Assembly (NCBI RefSeq): GCF_001528665.1
Contig: NZ_BBYJ01000026.1
Coordinates: 1 to 64,000, forward strand
Source of the DNA: Microtetraspora malaysiensis
GTDB taxonomy: Bacteria > Actinomycetota > Actinomycetes > Streptosporangiales > Streptosporangiaceae
Direction: 5' to 3'
DNA length: 64,000 nt
This document shows, piece after piece, positions 42,189 through 51,238 of this stretch. A program made the translations under genes and the position numbers. Position 1 is the stretch's first letter; each line of letters starts with the position of its first letter. The notes under the pieces are model-generated. The model saw only the letters and a list, made by a program, of their open reading frames with translations, made no database searches and was not told where the DNA came from.

Positions 42189-44999
42189 ATGAGCGTCACC
42201 CACTCCGAAACGCCGCGGCGACTGACCCCGCCGGACCCCGCCGTGCTGGCGGCCGTGCAGGCCGCCGTCCCGGGGATCACCCGTTCGCGGGTGAGCGACC
42301 GCCTCGGCATGGCCCACGACGCCTCGCACTACCTGCTGACCCCGCAGGCGATCCTGGTGCCCGAGAGCGCCGAGCAGGTCGCCGCGCTGCTGCGCACCGG
42401 CCTGCCGCTGACCTTCCGTTCCGGCGGCACCAGCCTGAGCGGCCAGGCCGTGAGCGAGCACCTGCTCGTGGACACCCGGCGCAACTTCCGCGGCATCGAG
42501 GTGCTCGACGACGGCGCCCGGGTCCGGGTGCAGCCCGGAGCCGTGCTGCGCCAGGTCAACGCGCGGCTCGCCGCGTACGGCCGCAAGCTGGGGCCCGACC
42601 CGGCCAGCGAGTCGGCGTGCACGATCGGCGGCGTCGTCGCCAACAACTCCAGCGGCATGACGTGCGGCACCCACGCCAACACGTACCAGACGCTCGAATC
42701 GCTGGTGCTCGTGCTGCCCGGCGGCACGGTTATCGACACCGGCGCCCCCGACGCCGACGCGCGGCTGCGCGCGCTCGAACCCGAGCTGGCGCGGGGCCTG
42801 GAGCGGCTGCGCGACCGGGTCCGGGGCGACGCGGAGTCGGTACGCCGGCTCAAGGCCCAGTTCTCCCTCAAGAACACCATGGGTTACGGGCTCAACAGCT
42901 TCCTCGACCACGACTCGCCCGCGCAGATCCTCGCCCACCTCGTCGTCGGCAGCGAGGGAACCCTCGCGTTCGTCGCCGAGGCCGTCCTGCGTACGGTGCC
43001 GGCGAACCGGCTCGCCGCGACCGGCCTGGTCGTCTTCCCCACCCTGCGGGAGGCGATGGCCGCGATGCCCGAGATCGTCGCCGCGGGGCCCGCCGCCGTC
43101 GAGCTGCTCGACGCCGAGTCCCTGCGGGCGGCGCAGACCGACCCGAAGGCCGACGACGTGCTGCGCACGCTGTCGGTGAAGTCCCATGCCGCGCTTCTGG
43201 TGGAGTGGCAGGAGTCGGACCCCGAGCGGCTCGCCGAGCGCGAGCGGGAGGCCGAGCGGGCGTTCGGCGGGCTCTCCCTGTCCGCGCCGGCCCGGCTGAG
43301 CAGGGACACCGGCGACCGGGCGGCCCTGTGGCACATCCGCAAGGGCCTGTACGCCTCCGTCGCCGGGGCCCGCCCGAGTGGCACCACCGCCCTGCTGGAG
43401 GACGTCGCCGTCCCCGTGCCCGTCCTGGCCGACCTGTGCGACGACCTGGCCGAGCTGTTCGTCAAGTACCGCTACGAGCGCAGCGTCATCTTCGGCCACG
43501 CCAAGGACGGCAACCTGCACTTCATGCTCAACGAGCACTTCGGCACCGACCTGGAGCGCTACGCCGACTTCACCGAGGACATGGTCGACGCCGTCCTCGG
43601 CCGCGGCGGCACGCTCAAGGCCGAGCACGGCACCGGCCGCGTCATGGCCCCCTTCGTGCGCCGCCAGTACGGCGACGAGCTGTACGAGGTGATGCGCGAG
43701 GTCAAGCGGCTGTGCGACCCCGGCGGCACGCTCAACCCGGGCGTCGTGCTCACCGACGATCCGCGCGCGCACCTGCGCGACCTCAAGGCCGTCGTGACGG
43801 TGGAGCCCGAGGTCGACCGGTGCGTGGAGTGCGGCTACTGCGAGCCCGTCTGCCCGAGCCGCGACCTGACCACGACCCCGCGCCAGCGCATCGTGCTGCG
43901 CCGCGAGCTGGCCGCGGCCCGCGCCGCCGGCGACCATGAGCTCGCCCGCCGGCTGGAGGAGGAGTACGGCTACGACGCCGTGGACACCTGCGCCGTGGAC
44001 GGCATGTGCGCCACCGCCTGTCCGGTGTTCATCAACACCGGCGACCTGACCAAGCGCCTGCGCGCCGAGCGCCACGGGCGGGCGGCGCGGGCGGGCTGGA
44101 AGAAGGCCGCCGACCACTGGGGCACGGTCACGCGGGCGATGGACCTGGCCCTCGACGCGGCCGCCGCGGCGCCGCCCGCCCTGGTCGAGGGGGCCAGCCG
44201 GGCCGCCCGCGCGGTCGCCGGTCCGGACGCCGTCCCGCAGTGGAGCCGCGACCTGCCCCGCGGCGGGACGCCCCGCCGGCCGGCACCCGCCCCCGAGGCG
44301 GACGCCGTGTACGTGCCGTCCTGCCTGAACACGCTGTTCGCCCCCGCGGCCGGAGGCAGCGGGGTCATGGCCGCGCTGCAGCGCCTCGCGGAACGCGCGG
44401 GCCTGCGCCTGCGCGTCCCGGACGACATCGCCGGCCTGTGCTGCGCCACCCCGTGGTCGTCGAAGGGCTTCACCGGAGGCTACGAGGCGATGCGCCGCCG
44501 GGTGGCGAAGGCGCTCGTGGCGGCCACCGACGGCGGCCGGATCCCGGTCGTCAGCGACGCCGCCTCCTGCACGGAGGGGTTCGAGCGGCTCGTCGCCGCG
44601 GCCTCGCCCGCCGTCCAGGTGGTCGACGCGGTGACCTTCGCGGCCGAGCGCGTCCTGCCCCGGCTGCCCGCCGCCCGCCGCCTTCCCTCGCTGGCCCTGC
44701 ACCCGACCTGCTCGTCCACCCGGCTCGGCCTCGACGCCGCGATCGCCAAGATCGCCGAGGCCGTCGCGGAGCAGGTCGTCGTCCCCGACGACTGGCAGTG
44801 CTGCGCGTTCGCCGGCGACCGTGGCCTGCTGCACCCGGAGCTGACGGCGTCGGCGACCCGCGCCGAAGCGGCGGCGGTCGCGGAGAGCGACTACGCGGCC
44901 CACGCCTCGGTCAACCGCACCTGCGAGATCGGGATGACCCGCGCCACCGGGAAGACCTACCACCACCTGCTCGACCTGCTGGACCAGGTCACCGCCTGA
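42189..44999 (+). CDS. FAD-linked oxidase fused to Fe-S (GlcD-GlcF type); D-lactate/2-hydroxyacid dehydrogenase
   Basis: 936 residues. Residues about 40-270 are an FAD-binding PCMH domain (FRSGGTSLSGQ, DPASESACTIGG), then a glycolate-oxidase C-terminal domain to about 530 with VIFGHAKDGNLHF and GTLKAEHGTGR. Two 4Fe-4S clusters follow (CVECGYCEPVCP; CAVDGMCATACP), then two CCG-type Cys domains (SCLNT, CCATPWSS; TCSSTRLG, CCAFAGDRG). Such fusions oxidise D-lactate or other 2-hydroxyacids and feed electrons to the membrane quinone pool. ATG 42189 with a GAAGAG site. Confidence 0.88.
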   Translation: MSVTHSETPRRLTPPDPAVLAAVQAAVPGITRSRVSDRLGMAHDASHYLLTPQAILVPESAEQVAALLRTGLPLTFRSGGTSLSGQAVSEHLLVDTRRNFRGIEVLDDGARVRVQPGAVLRQVNARLAAYGRKLGPDPASESACTIGGVVANNSSGMTCGTHANTYQTLESLVLVLPGGTVIDTGAPDADARLRALEPELARGLERLRDRVRGDAESVRRLKAQFSLKNTMGYGLNSFLDHDSPAQILAHLVVGSEGTLAFVAEAVLRTVPANRLAATGLVVFPTLREAMAAMPEIVAAGPAAVELLDAESLRAAQTDPKADDVLRTLSVKSHAALLVEWQESDPERLAEREREAERAFGGLSLSAPARLSRDTGDRAALWHIRKGLYASVAGARPSGTTALLEDVAVPVPVLADLCDDLAELFVKYRYERSVIFGHAKDGNLHFMLNEHFGTDLERYADFTEDMVDAVLGRGGTLKAEHGTGRVMAPFVRRQYGDELYEVMREVKRLCDPGGTLNPGVVLTDDPRAHLRDLKAVVTVEPEVDRCVECGYCEPVCPSRDLTTTPRQRIVLRRELAAARAAGDHELARRLEEEYGYDAVDTCAVDGMCATACPVFINTGDLTKRLRAERHGRAARAGWKKAADHWGTVTRAMDLALDAAAAAPPALVEGASRAARAVAGPDAVPQWSRDLPRGGTPRRPAPAPEADAVYVPSCLNTLFAPAAGGSGVMAALQRLAERAGLRLRVPDDIAGLCCATPWSSKGFTGGYEAMRRRVAKALVAATDGGRIPVVSDAASCTEGFERLVAAASPAVQVVDAVTFAAERVLPRLPAARRLPSLALHPTCSSTRLGLDAAIAKIAEAVAEQVVVPDDWQCCAFAGDRGLLHPELTASATRAEAAAVAESDYAAHASVNRTCEIGMTRATGKTYHHLLDLLDQVTA

Positions 45000-45049
45000 C
45001 ACCGAGGCCGCGGGCCGGCCGGCGGCCGTCCGGGACGAGCGGCGCCCGC

Positions 45050-45281
45050 TCAGGGAACCCGGGTGAGGCGGACGAGGGCGCTGCCGTGGCCGGCGCCCGG
45101 CAGTTCGAGTGGGAGGCCGTGGGCCAGCAGGACGGCCCCGTGGTGGATCGTCCCCGTGTCGTCGTCGCGATAGCGGGCGTCCGGGTCCAGCGTGCGCAGC
45201 CGCAGCGGGACGGGCGGAGCGCCGAATCGGGACGAGAGCCGCCAGGCGAGCACGACCACCCGGTCGCCCGCGACATACTGT
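45050..45281 (-). pseudogene. C-terminal fragment of GH36-type alpha-galactosidase
   Basis: On the minus strand, about 75 residues from QYVAGDRVVVLAWRLSS through PLRLRTLDPDARYR and GAVLLAHGLPLELP to the stop match the C-terminal beta-sandwich of GH36 galactosidases. The catalytic (beta/alpha)8 barrel is entirely missing. The frame stays open to 45547, but that part lies opposite the Cys-rich fragment and shows no galactosidase features. Confidence 0.65.
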
Positions 45282-45803
45282 GTGCTCCAGGCCATCCACG
45301 CCGACGCGAACCAGTCCGCGCGGATGCGCGCCCAGGGCGACTGGGACTCCGGTGCGCGCAAGCTGTCCTGCCCGGACGACCAGCGCCTGATCGGCATCAG
45401 CCAGAAGGGCCAGGGCGGCCTGTGCACCGACACCGGCATGGCGAACATGTGGGGATCCGCCGCGGCCACCATGGTGAAGAGTGAGAGCGTCACGACCGAC
45501 TGGGCGGTCGGGTTCACCAAGTACCAGTGCCCCAACGGCTCGTTCATGAACGGCTACAGCCTGCGCGGCGACCGGGTGTCGGCCGTCCTGTGCGCCCCCG
45601 GACGCGTCCCGCTCGCCGGGGCCGGGCGGACACTGTGGGACGACCGGGGCGACAGCCGCCCCGCGTCCGGCGAGGGCGGCGACTATGCCAACGGCTACTA
45701 CAAGGCGCAATGCGCGGCCGACGAGTACGCCGCCGGGATCGCGTTCTCCACCAGCGTCGGCCGCTACGGTACCCCCGACGCGCTCTACTGCCGCAGGTTC
45801 TGA
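45282..45803 (+). pseudogene. Cys-rich secreted-type C-terminal domain, 5' end lost
   Basis: About 173 residues with a repeated pattern of paired Cys: KLSCPDDQRLIGIS...GLCTDTG, TKYQCPNGSFMNGYSLRG...VLCAPG, KAQCAADEYAAGIAF...LYCRRF. This is a lectin- or cap-like tail seen on secreted actinobacterial enzymes; I do not recognise the family by name. No signal peptide or catalytic domain precedes it, so the gene has lost its 5' part. GTG 45282 is in frame but lacks a ribosome site. Confidence 0.6.
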
Positions 45804-45818
45804 AAGGTCTCCCCTCCG

Positions 45819-46815
45819 TTGTCTGCTCTTCCCCCGTCCCTGCGGGCGGCACTGGCCCGGCCGGTGCCGCCCGGGGGTCTCGGCTCCCTCCGGCACGTCG
45901 TGTTCTTCATGCAGGAGAACCGCTCCTTCGACCACTATTTCGGGACGCTGCGCGGCGTGCGCGGGTTCGGCGACCGCAACGCCATCACGCTGCCGGACGG
46001 CCGGTCGGTGTTCGACCAGTCCGGTGTCTTCCCGTACCCGGTGCGCGAAGGGACGGGCGATCGGGACCTGACCGAAGGCGACCTCCAGTACGTCGAGGGC
46101 GTGGACCACGAATGGGAGACGGGTCAGCGGACCAGGGGCGGCGGCTGGCACGACGGCTGGATCGCGGGCAAGGGACCCGGCGCGATGGTCCACTTCGATC
46201 GCCGCGACCTGTCCTTCCAGTTCGAGCTCGCCGACGCCTTCACCCTGTGCGACGCCTATCACTGTTCGGTGTTCGGGCCGACGAACCCCAACCGCCTCCA
46301 TCACTGGTCGGGAACCGTCGGACCTGAGCCGTCCGGGCGGCGGACCACCGCGAACGACTCCTGCGAGGAGGACACCCACCCCGGCTACCGCCACACCTCC
46401 TATCCCGAGCGGCTGACGGCGGCGGGCGAGAGCTGGCGGGTCTACCAGGAGTGGGACAACTACCAGTGCAACGCGCTGGACTACTTCACGTCCTTCAAGA
46501 GGATCGCGCGCCTGGCCCTGACCCACACGCCCTACCGGAGCCTGCACTCCTTCTACACGTCGATCGCCTCCCTGCCCGAGGCGGAGCGTGCGGAGATGCT
46601 CGCGGCGCTGGAGAAGGGAGTCGCGCAGCTCGCCCCGGCCGATCTGGTCACCTACCAGCGGGGGCTGCGGCGGGTCGCCCCGGGGCGGCTCGCCGCCGCC
46701 TTCCGGGCGGACGTGGCCGAGGGCCGGCTTCCGCGGGTCTCCTACATCGTCGCGCCGGAGGCGTACTCCGAGCACCCGGACCCGTCCAGCCCGGCGCACG
46801 GCGCTGGCCTCATCT
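45819..46815 (+). pseudogene. 3'-truncated phospholipase C (phosphoesterase family)
   Basis: TTG start at 45819, 15 bp after the Cys-rich fragment. Metal-site motif MQENRSFDHYFGTLRG near residue 32, FGPTNPNRLHHWSG, YQEWDNYQCN and EAYSEHPDPSSPAHGAG all fit phospholipase C/acid phosphatase (PF04185). Homology stops at HGAGLIY; the C-terminal DEND/HVPPP metal-binding region is missing. After 46815 the frame runs 83 bases into unrelated EamA sequence. Confidence 0.78.
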
Positions 46816-47415
46816 ATGGGCGACTTCGGCCAGGTCTACCCGATCGCCAGGGGAAGCGCTCCGCTGCTCGTCGCGATCGTGGCCGGCATCCAGGGTGAAA
46901 GGCTCACGGTCCTTCAGGTGTGCGGCCTGGCCGCGACCTGCGGTGGCCTCGCGGCGCTCGCGCTCGCCGGGGTGGGGCGGCGCGACCTGCCGTCCCGCAA
47001 GGCCGTGACGGCGGCCGTGCTGACAGGGGCCGCCATCGCGTCGTACACCGTGGTGGACGGCCTGGGCGTGCGGGAGTCCGGTACCGCGCTCGGCTACACG
47101 ACCTGGATGTTCGCCGTCGAAGGGGTGCTGACCTTCGCGGTGATGACGGCCGTACGCGGCCGGGCGATCGCACCCGCGTTGCGCGACCGCTGGCTGGTCT
47201 CGGCCGGCGGAGGGACGATCTCGATGCTGGCGTACGGCCTGGTGCTGTGGGCCCAGACCCGGAGCGCGCTCGCCGAGGTCGCGGCGCTCCGCGAGACGGG
47301 CATCCTGTGGGGCGCGCTCATCGGCGCGGTGTTCTTCGCCGAACGGCTCGGTCCCCGGCGCGTGGCCGCGGCCGGGATCGTGGCCCTCGGTGTCATCCTG
47401 CTGTCCGCGCATTGA
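46816..47415 (+). pseudogene. 5'-truncated EamA/DMT transporter
   Basis: About 199 residues from ATG 46816. Homology begins at GDFGQVYPIARGSAPLL, the end of the first EamA repeat, and continues through a complete second repeat to LGVILLSAH. Roughly six of the usual ten membrane helices remain; four or five N-terminal ones are lost. ATG 46816 has no proper ribosome site. Confidence 0.78.
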
Positions 47416-47473
47416 CGACAGCCCCGCCCGTCGCATCGGGAGGGGCACCAGCGCAGCAGGCGACGTTTGCCCT

Positions 47474-47530
47474 GTTGTGAACGGCTTCGACTCCCTCTAC
47501 CCGAAATACCGAGGCGGGCAACCCAAAACG
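47474..47530 (+). mobile_element. IS630-family transposase fragment
   Basis: 19 codons reading NGFDSLYPKYRGGQPKT match the segment after the helix-turn-helix of IS630-type transposases. Both sides are unrelated, and no inverted repeats are seen, so it is a scrap left by rearrangement. Confidence 0.65.
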
Positions 47531-47563
47531 AGGTGGTCACACGGGCGGCGTCGCCTGATCGTC

Positions 47564-48028
47564 TCAGCGCTCGGCGAGCAGCAACTCGCCGACGATCTGT
47601 CCGTGGATCTCCTGCCCGGTCGGACGGAACCCGAGCCGCAAATAGAACTGCTCGGGGCCGTGCTCGCCTGCCGCCCACAGCACCGTTACCCGATCCTGCC
47701 CGCGACGGCGGGCTTCCGCGCATACCGACTCCACCGCGAAACGCCCGTAACCCCGGCCCTGCTGACCGGCCACGATGTTCAACCGCCAGATCCCGCAGCG
47801 GAACACGTCGACCGGACTTTGCGGATCGAAGCCGCCCATGACGAAGCCCACAAGCTCGTCTGCATCGAAGATGAGCCGAGGCCAGGCCGTCTCGCCGTTC
47901 GCATACGCCTCGGCGAGCGACCACGCGACCGGAGCCACGAAGTCCTCCTGCTCGGGCCGCACTCTCAACCGGCAGGCAGCGCCGACGTTGTCCGGCGTGA
48001 TCGTTTCCAGGCGCAGCGATGAAGTCAT
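47564..48028 (-). CDS. GNAT family N-acetyltransferase (diamine/spermine type)
   Basis: 154 residues. N-terminal LETITPDNVGAACRLRV, core WRLNIVAGQQGRGYGRFAVE with the acetyl-CoA loop QQGRGYG, and C-terminal FYLRLGFRPTGQ. Resembles BltD/PaiA-type diamine acetyltransferases; the substrate is not proven. ATG 48028. The start is intact and there is no sign of truncation, unlike the neighbours to its left. Confidence 0.85.
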   Translation of the reverse strand: MTSSLRLETITPDNVGAACRLRVRPEQEDFVAPVAWSLAEAYANGETAWPRLIFDADELVGFVMGGFDPQSPVDVFRCGIWRLNIVAGQQGRGYGRFAVESVCAEARRRGQDRVTVLWAAGEHGPEQFYLRLGFRPTGQEIHGQIVGELLLAER

Positions 48029-48125
48029 TCCGCCACCCTACGGATCACCCCCGACAATTCGACGGGGCAAACGTCGTCGCGGCCCGCCGAGCGGAGCGCG
48101 CGCGGAGCCGTCCCCGGGACCCGCC

Positions 48126-48148
48126 GTATCAGCTGCCACGGCTGATAC
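48126..48148. promoter_or_regulatory. GTATCAGC palindrome between P450 and GNAT genes
   Basis: GTATCAGC, 7 bases, GCTGATAC. About 55 bp beyond the P450 stop and 98 bp before the GNAT start; either the P450 terminator or an operator for the GNAT gene. Confidence 0.5.
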
Positions 48149-48202
48149 CGCCTACACCTCGCGGCCGGTCATCTTCCGGCCTCGCGGCTCGCCGCGCGCT
48201 GC

Positions 48203-49432
48203 TCACGTCCCCGGCGGCGGGGCGACTCCGTCGAACTCGATGAGGAGGTGGCGCGGACCGCGCAGCGCCACGTTCTCCCGGTAGGGCGGCGGATCGGCGA
48301 CCAGCCGGGGGTTCTCCAGCCGGGAGGCGAGCGCGGACAGCGCGAGCCGCGTCTCCAGGCGGGCCAGCGGAGCGCCGAAGCAGAAGTGGATGCCGCCGCC
48401 GAAGCCGAGGTGCTCCTTGTCCGCCCGGTCGGGGTCGAACCGGTCCGGGTCGGGGAAGTGCCCGGGGTCGCGGTCGGCGGCGGCGAGCACGAGCGTGATC
48501 GTCGCCCCCTTGGGGATGGTGGTGCCGGCGATCTCGATGTCGTCCAGCGCGGTGCGCTGGGGCAGCATCTGCACCGGCGGCTCGTAGCGCAGCAGTTCCT
48601 CGACCAGGGGGACGACGCGGCCGGGGTCGCGGCGCAGCCGGTCGAGCTCGGCGGGGTGGCGCAGCAGGGTCAGCATCCCGTTGGTGATGAGGTTGACGGT
48701 GGTCTCGTGACCGGCGACGAGCAGCAGGGAGGCGGTGCTCAGCAGTTCGTCGCGCGACATGGCCCCTTCGACGCCGTCGTCGGTGACCAGCGCGGACAGC
48801 AGGTCCCCGGACGGCTGCCGCAGACGGGCCTCGGCCAGCTCGTCCAGGTACGCGCGCAGTTCCAGGCCGGCCTCGACCCGGCGCCGTTGCGTGGCCTCCC
48901 CGGCTCTCGGGTCGATCGCCTCGACCAGCGCCGCCGCCCACACGCGGAAGCGCGGCTCGTCCTCGGTCGGCACACCCAGCAGCCGGCAGATCGCCGTGAC
49001 CGGCAGCGGGTAGGCGAAGTCGTCGACCACGTCCACCCGGGTCCGGTCCGCGAAGCCGTCGATGAGACCGGTGACGATCTCGGAGAGCGCGCCCCGCATG
49101 CCCTCGACGCGTCCGGGTGAGCGAGGCGGCCCGAAGTGCCGCATCGCCACGCGGCGGACCCGGTCGTGGTCCGGTGGATCACGGCGGATGAAGGCGGGCG
49201 GCAGGCCGGGCAGGCTCTCCCCGTCCGACGGCCCGCCGCCGGCGACGTCTTCCTCGCGGATCGAGCTGATCCGCGGATCGTGCAGCAGCTCGACGACCTC
49301 CCGGTAGGTGCTGACCACGTAACGGCCGTCGACGCGCAGGACCGGGGTCTCGCGCAGCTCGGCGTACAGCGGGTAGGGGTCGGCGCGGTTCGCGTAGTCC
49401 AGGATCCGCGCGAAGACGGACGTCTCGGCCAT
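48203..49432 (-). CDS. Cytochrome P450
   Basis: 409 residues, bacterial class I P450. Oxygen-binding AGHETT, ExxR in EELLRYEPP, heme motif FGGGIHFCFG with C351 as thiolate ligand. Hydroxylates an unknown hydrophobic substrate using electrons from the fused ferredoxin-reductase encoded 61 bp upstream. No signal peptide; cytosolic. Confidence 0.93.
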   Translation of the reverse strand: MAETSVFARILDYANRADPYPLYAELRETPVLRVDGRYVVSTYREVVELLHDPRISSIREEDVAGGGPSDGESLPGLPPAFIRRDPPDHDRVRRVAMRHFGPPRSPGRVEGMRGALSEIVTGLIDGFADRTRVDVVDDFAYPLPVTAICRLLGVPTEDEPRFRVWAAALVEAIDPRAGEATQRRRVEAGLELRAYLDELAEARLRQPSGDLLSALVTDDGVEGAMSRDELLSTASLLLVAGHETTVNLITNGMLTLLRHPAELDRLRRDPGRVVPLVEELLRYEPPVQMLPQRTALDDIEIAGTTIPKGATITLVLAAADRDPGHFPDPDRFDPDRADKEHLGFGGGIHFCFGAPLARLETRLALSALASRLENPRLVADPPPYRENVALRGPRHLLIEFDGVAPPPGT

Positions 49433-49493
49433 GGCGTCGCTCCTCGGCTTCGCGGGCTGTCCGGATGTGTACGGTGCAGGGCCGGTGTGACGG

Positions 49494-51119
49494 TCACTGC
49501 GGGCGGCGCACCAGGGTGGCTCTCCGCTCGCCCGGGTCGTGGCCGGTCACCACGACGGTGGCTCCCTGGGCGACCGCGACGCGCGGCGGCACCTCCGCCG
49601 GCACCGGGAGCATCTCGGCGGGCCGGCCGACCATGGCGAAGTCCGGCGGGAACGGCGCGGCCCGCTCGATCATCCGCTGGTAGAACTCCAGCCACATGGC
49701 CTGGTCGAACGTGACGGCCGCGGTGACGCGCCCCCGGTACCCGTAGACCGCGACGAAGCGGCGCTCGGCGACCGAGCCCTGCGCGATCACGACCTCGTCC
49801 GCGAACGTCGGCACCCCGACGGACTTGATGTTGATCCCGAACTGGCTGGACCAGAACACCGGCAGGGCCAGGTGCGCCCACCGCCGGGTCTGGTCGCTGA
49901 CCATGTTGTGCGCGGCGATCTCCGCCTGGGCGACCGCGTTGCCCCAGTGCTCCAGGGCCAGGAACTGGAACTCGTACGCCGGATGCGGGAAGCGCGCGAT
50001 GTCCCCGGCGGCGAAGATGTCGTCGGTCACCACCCCGTTGATGTCGAAGACGCGGCAGCCCGCGTCGCAGCCCACGCCCCAGACTCCGGCGGCCAGCCCC
50101 GCGCCCTCCAGCCAGTCGACGTTGCGGACCGCGCCGAGGCCGACCACCGCCGTCTCCACCTCCAGGGTGGTGCCGTCGGACAGGCGCGCGGCGCGCAGCC
50201 GCCCCTCCGCGTCGCCGTCGAGCCCGATGACGGTGGTGTCGCAGTGCAGGTCCACGCCGTGCTCCCGCTGGATCTGCGCCGCGATCCCGCCGATCACCCT
50301 GCCGAGCGCGCCGGCCAGCGGCGCCGGTCCCCGGTCGACGACTGTCACCGGCCGGCCCAGCTCCCGGCAGACGGAGGCGACCTCCGACCCGGTGAATCCG
50401 GCGCCGATGACCAGCACCCGCCCGTTCCCGGACGCGAGCCGCCGCCGCAGCAGGGTCGCGTCCTCGATCGTGCGCAGCACGCGCACGCCGTCCAGCGCGG
50501 CCTCCGCCTCGTTGGGCCACGGCCGGGCCCGCGCGCCGGTGGCGATCAGCAGGCGGTCGAACTCGACCTCCCGGCCGTCGGCGAGGCGCACCCGCTTGCC
50601 GGCCACGTCCAGGCCGGTCGCCCGCTGGCCCAGCAGCCATTCGGCGTCCAGGTCCCTCAGCCGGGGCAGCGTGGTGTGCTCCAGGGGCATCCGGCCCGTC
50701 AGCACCTGCTTGGACAGCGGCGGCCGGTCGTACGGCTCGTGCGGCTCGTCCCCGATCAGGGTGAGCGACCCGGCGAAGCCGTCCCGGCGCAGCACCGCGG
50801 CGGCCCGCACGCCGGCCAGCGACGCGCCCACGATGACGATCCGCCCGGAACGCCGGAACCCGTCCCCCCTGTCGGGAGCGCTGTCGGGGGCCGGGTACGG
50901 GTACGGCCGGGGGCCGGGGACGTGCCCGGCGAGCCGGTCGACGTGGATCGCCTGGACCGGGCACGCCGCCTGCGCCCGCAGCACGTGCTCCCGCTGCTCG
51001 TCGCTCGGGTCGGGGTCGTAGAGCAGCGACTCCTGTCCGGGCATCGCGAAGACGTCGGGCGCGGCGAAGACGCATTGCCCGTACCCCTGGCATCGGGTGA
51101 GATCGACGACGACGCGCAT
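49494..51119 (-). CDS. Ferredoxin fused to FAD-dependent ferredoxin reductase
   Basis: 541 residues. Residues 1-65 are a 3Fe-4S-type ferredoxin (CQGYGQC, then AACPVQAI); the position that would be the extra Cys is Tyr, as in P450-linked 3Fe-4S ferredoxins. From about 90 on comes a NAD(P)H-dependent FAD reductase: VIVGASLAGVRAA, LLIATGARARPW, VLVIGAGFTGSEVA and AAGDIARF. It supplies electrons to the P450 encoded downstream in the same operon, making a complete self-contained redox chain of two polypeptides. Confidence 0.92.
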   Translation of the reverse strand: MRVVVDLTRCQGYGQCVFAAPDVFAMPGQESLLYDPDPSDEQREHVLRAQAACPVQAIHVDRLAGHVPGPRPYPYPAPDSAPDRGDGFRRSGRIVIVGASLAGVRAAAVLRRDGFAGSLTLIGDEPHEPYDRPPLSKQVLTGRMPLEHTTLPRLRDLDAEWLLGQRATGLDVAGKRVRLADGREVEFDRLLIATGARARPWPNEAEAALDGVRVLRTIEDATLLRRRLASGNGRVLVIGAGFTGSEVASVCRELGRPVTVVDRGPAPLAGALGRVIGGIAAQIQREHGVDLHCDTTVIGLDGDAEGRLRAARLSDGTTLEVETAVVGLGAVRNVDWLEGAGLAAGVWGVGCDAGCRVFDINGVVTDDIFAAGDIARFPHPAYEFQFLALEHWGNAVAQAEIAAHNMVSDQTRRWAHLALPVFWSSQFGINIKSVGVPTFADEVVIAQGSVAERRFVAVYGYRGRVTAAVTFDQAMWLEFYQRMIERAAPFPPDFAMVGRPAEMLPVPAEVPPRVAVAQGATVVVTGHDPGERRATLVRRPQ

Positions 51120-51178
51120 CGGGCACCTCCCTGCGCGCGAGTGCTGTGGGCGGCCAACCGCACGGCCGTGGTCCGATT

Positions 51179-51198
51179 TACAGCGGCATACAGCGGTA
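51179..51198. repeat. 10-bp tandem repeat upstream of ferredoxin-reductase gene
   Basis: TACAGCGGCA followed directly by TACAGCGGTA, in the region between the LacI stop and the ferredoxin-reductase start. Possible activator or LacI-type binding site for the P450 operon. Confidence 0.4.
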
Positions 51199-51238
51199 TG
51201 TCCGAGAACCCGGCGGTAAGTCCGGACACGGGACGTCC

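Noticed and set aside
45282-45547. Continuation of the minus-strand galactosidase frame upstream to 45547
   Set aside because: Lies opposite the Cys-rich fragment and shows no galactosidase features, so homology is taken to stop at about 45281.
42093-46799. A 1568-codon open frame on the minus strand opposite the GlcD-GlcF oxidase
   Set aside because: It is a mirror frame of high-GC coding DNA, with Arg/Gly/Val-rich sequence and no domain; the plus strand has a clear enzyme.
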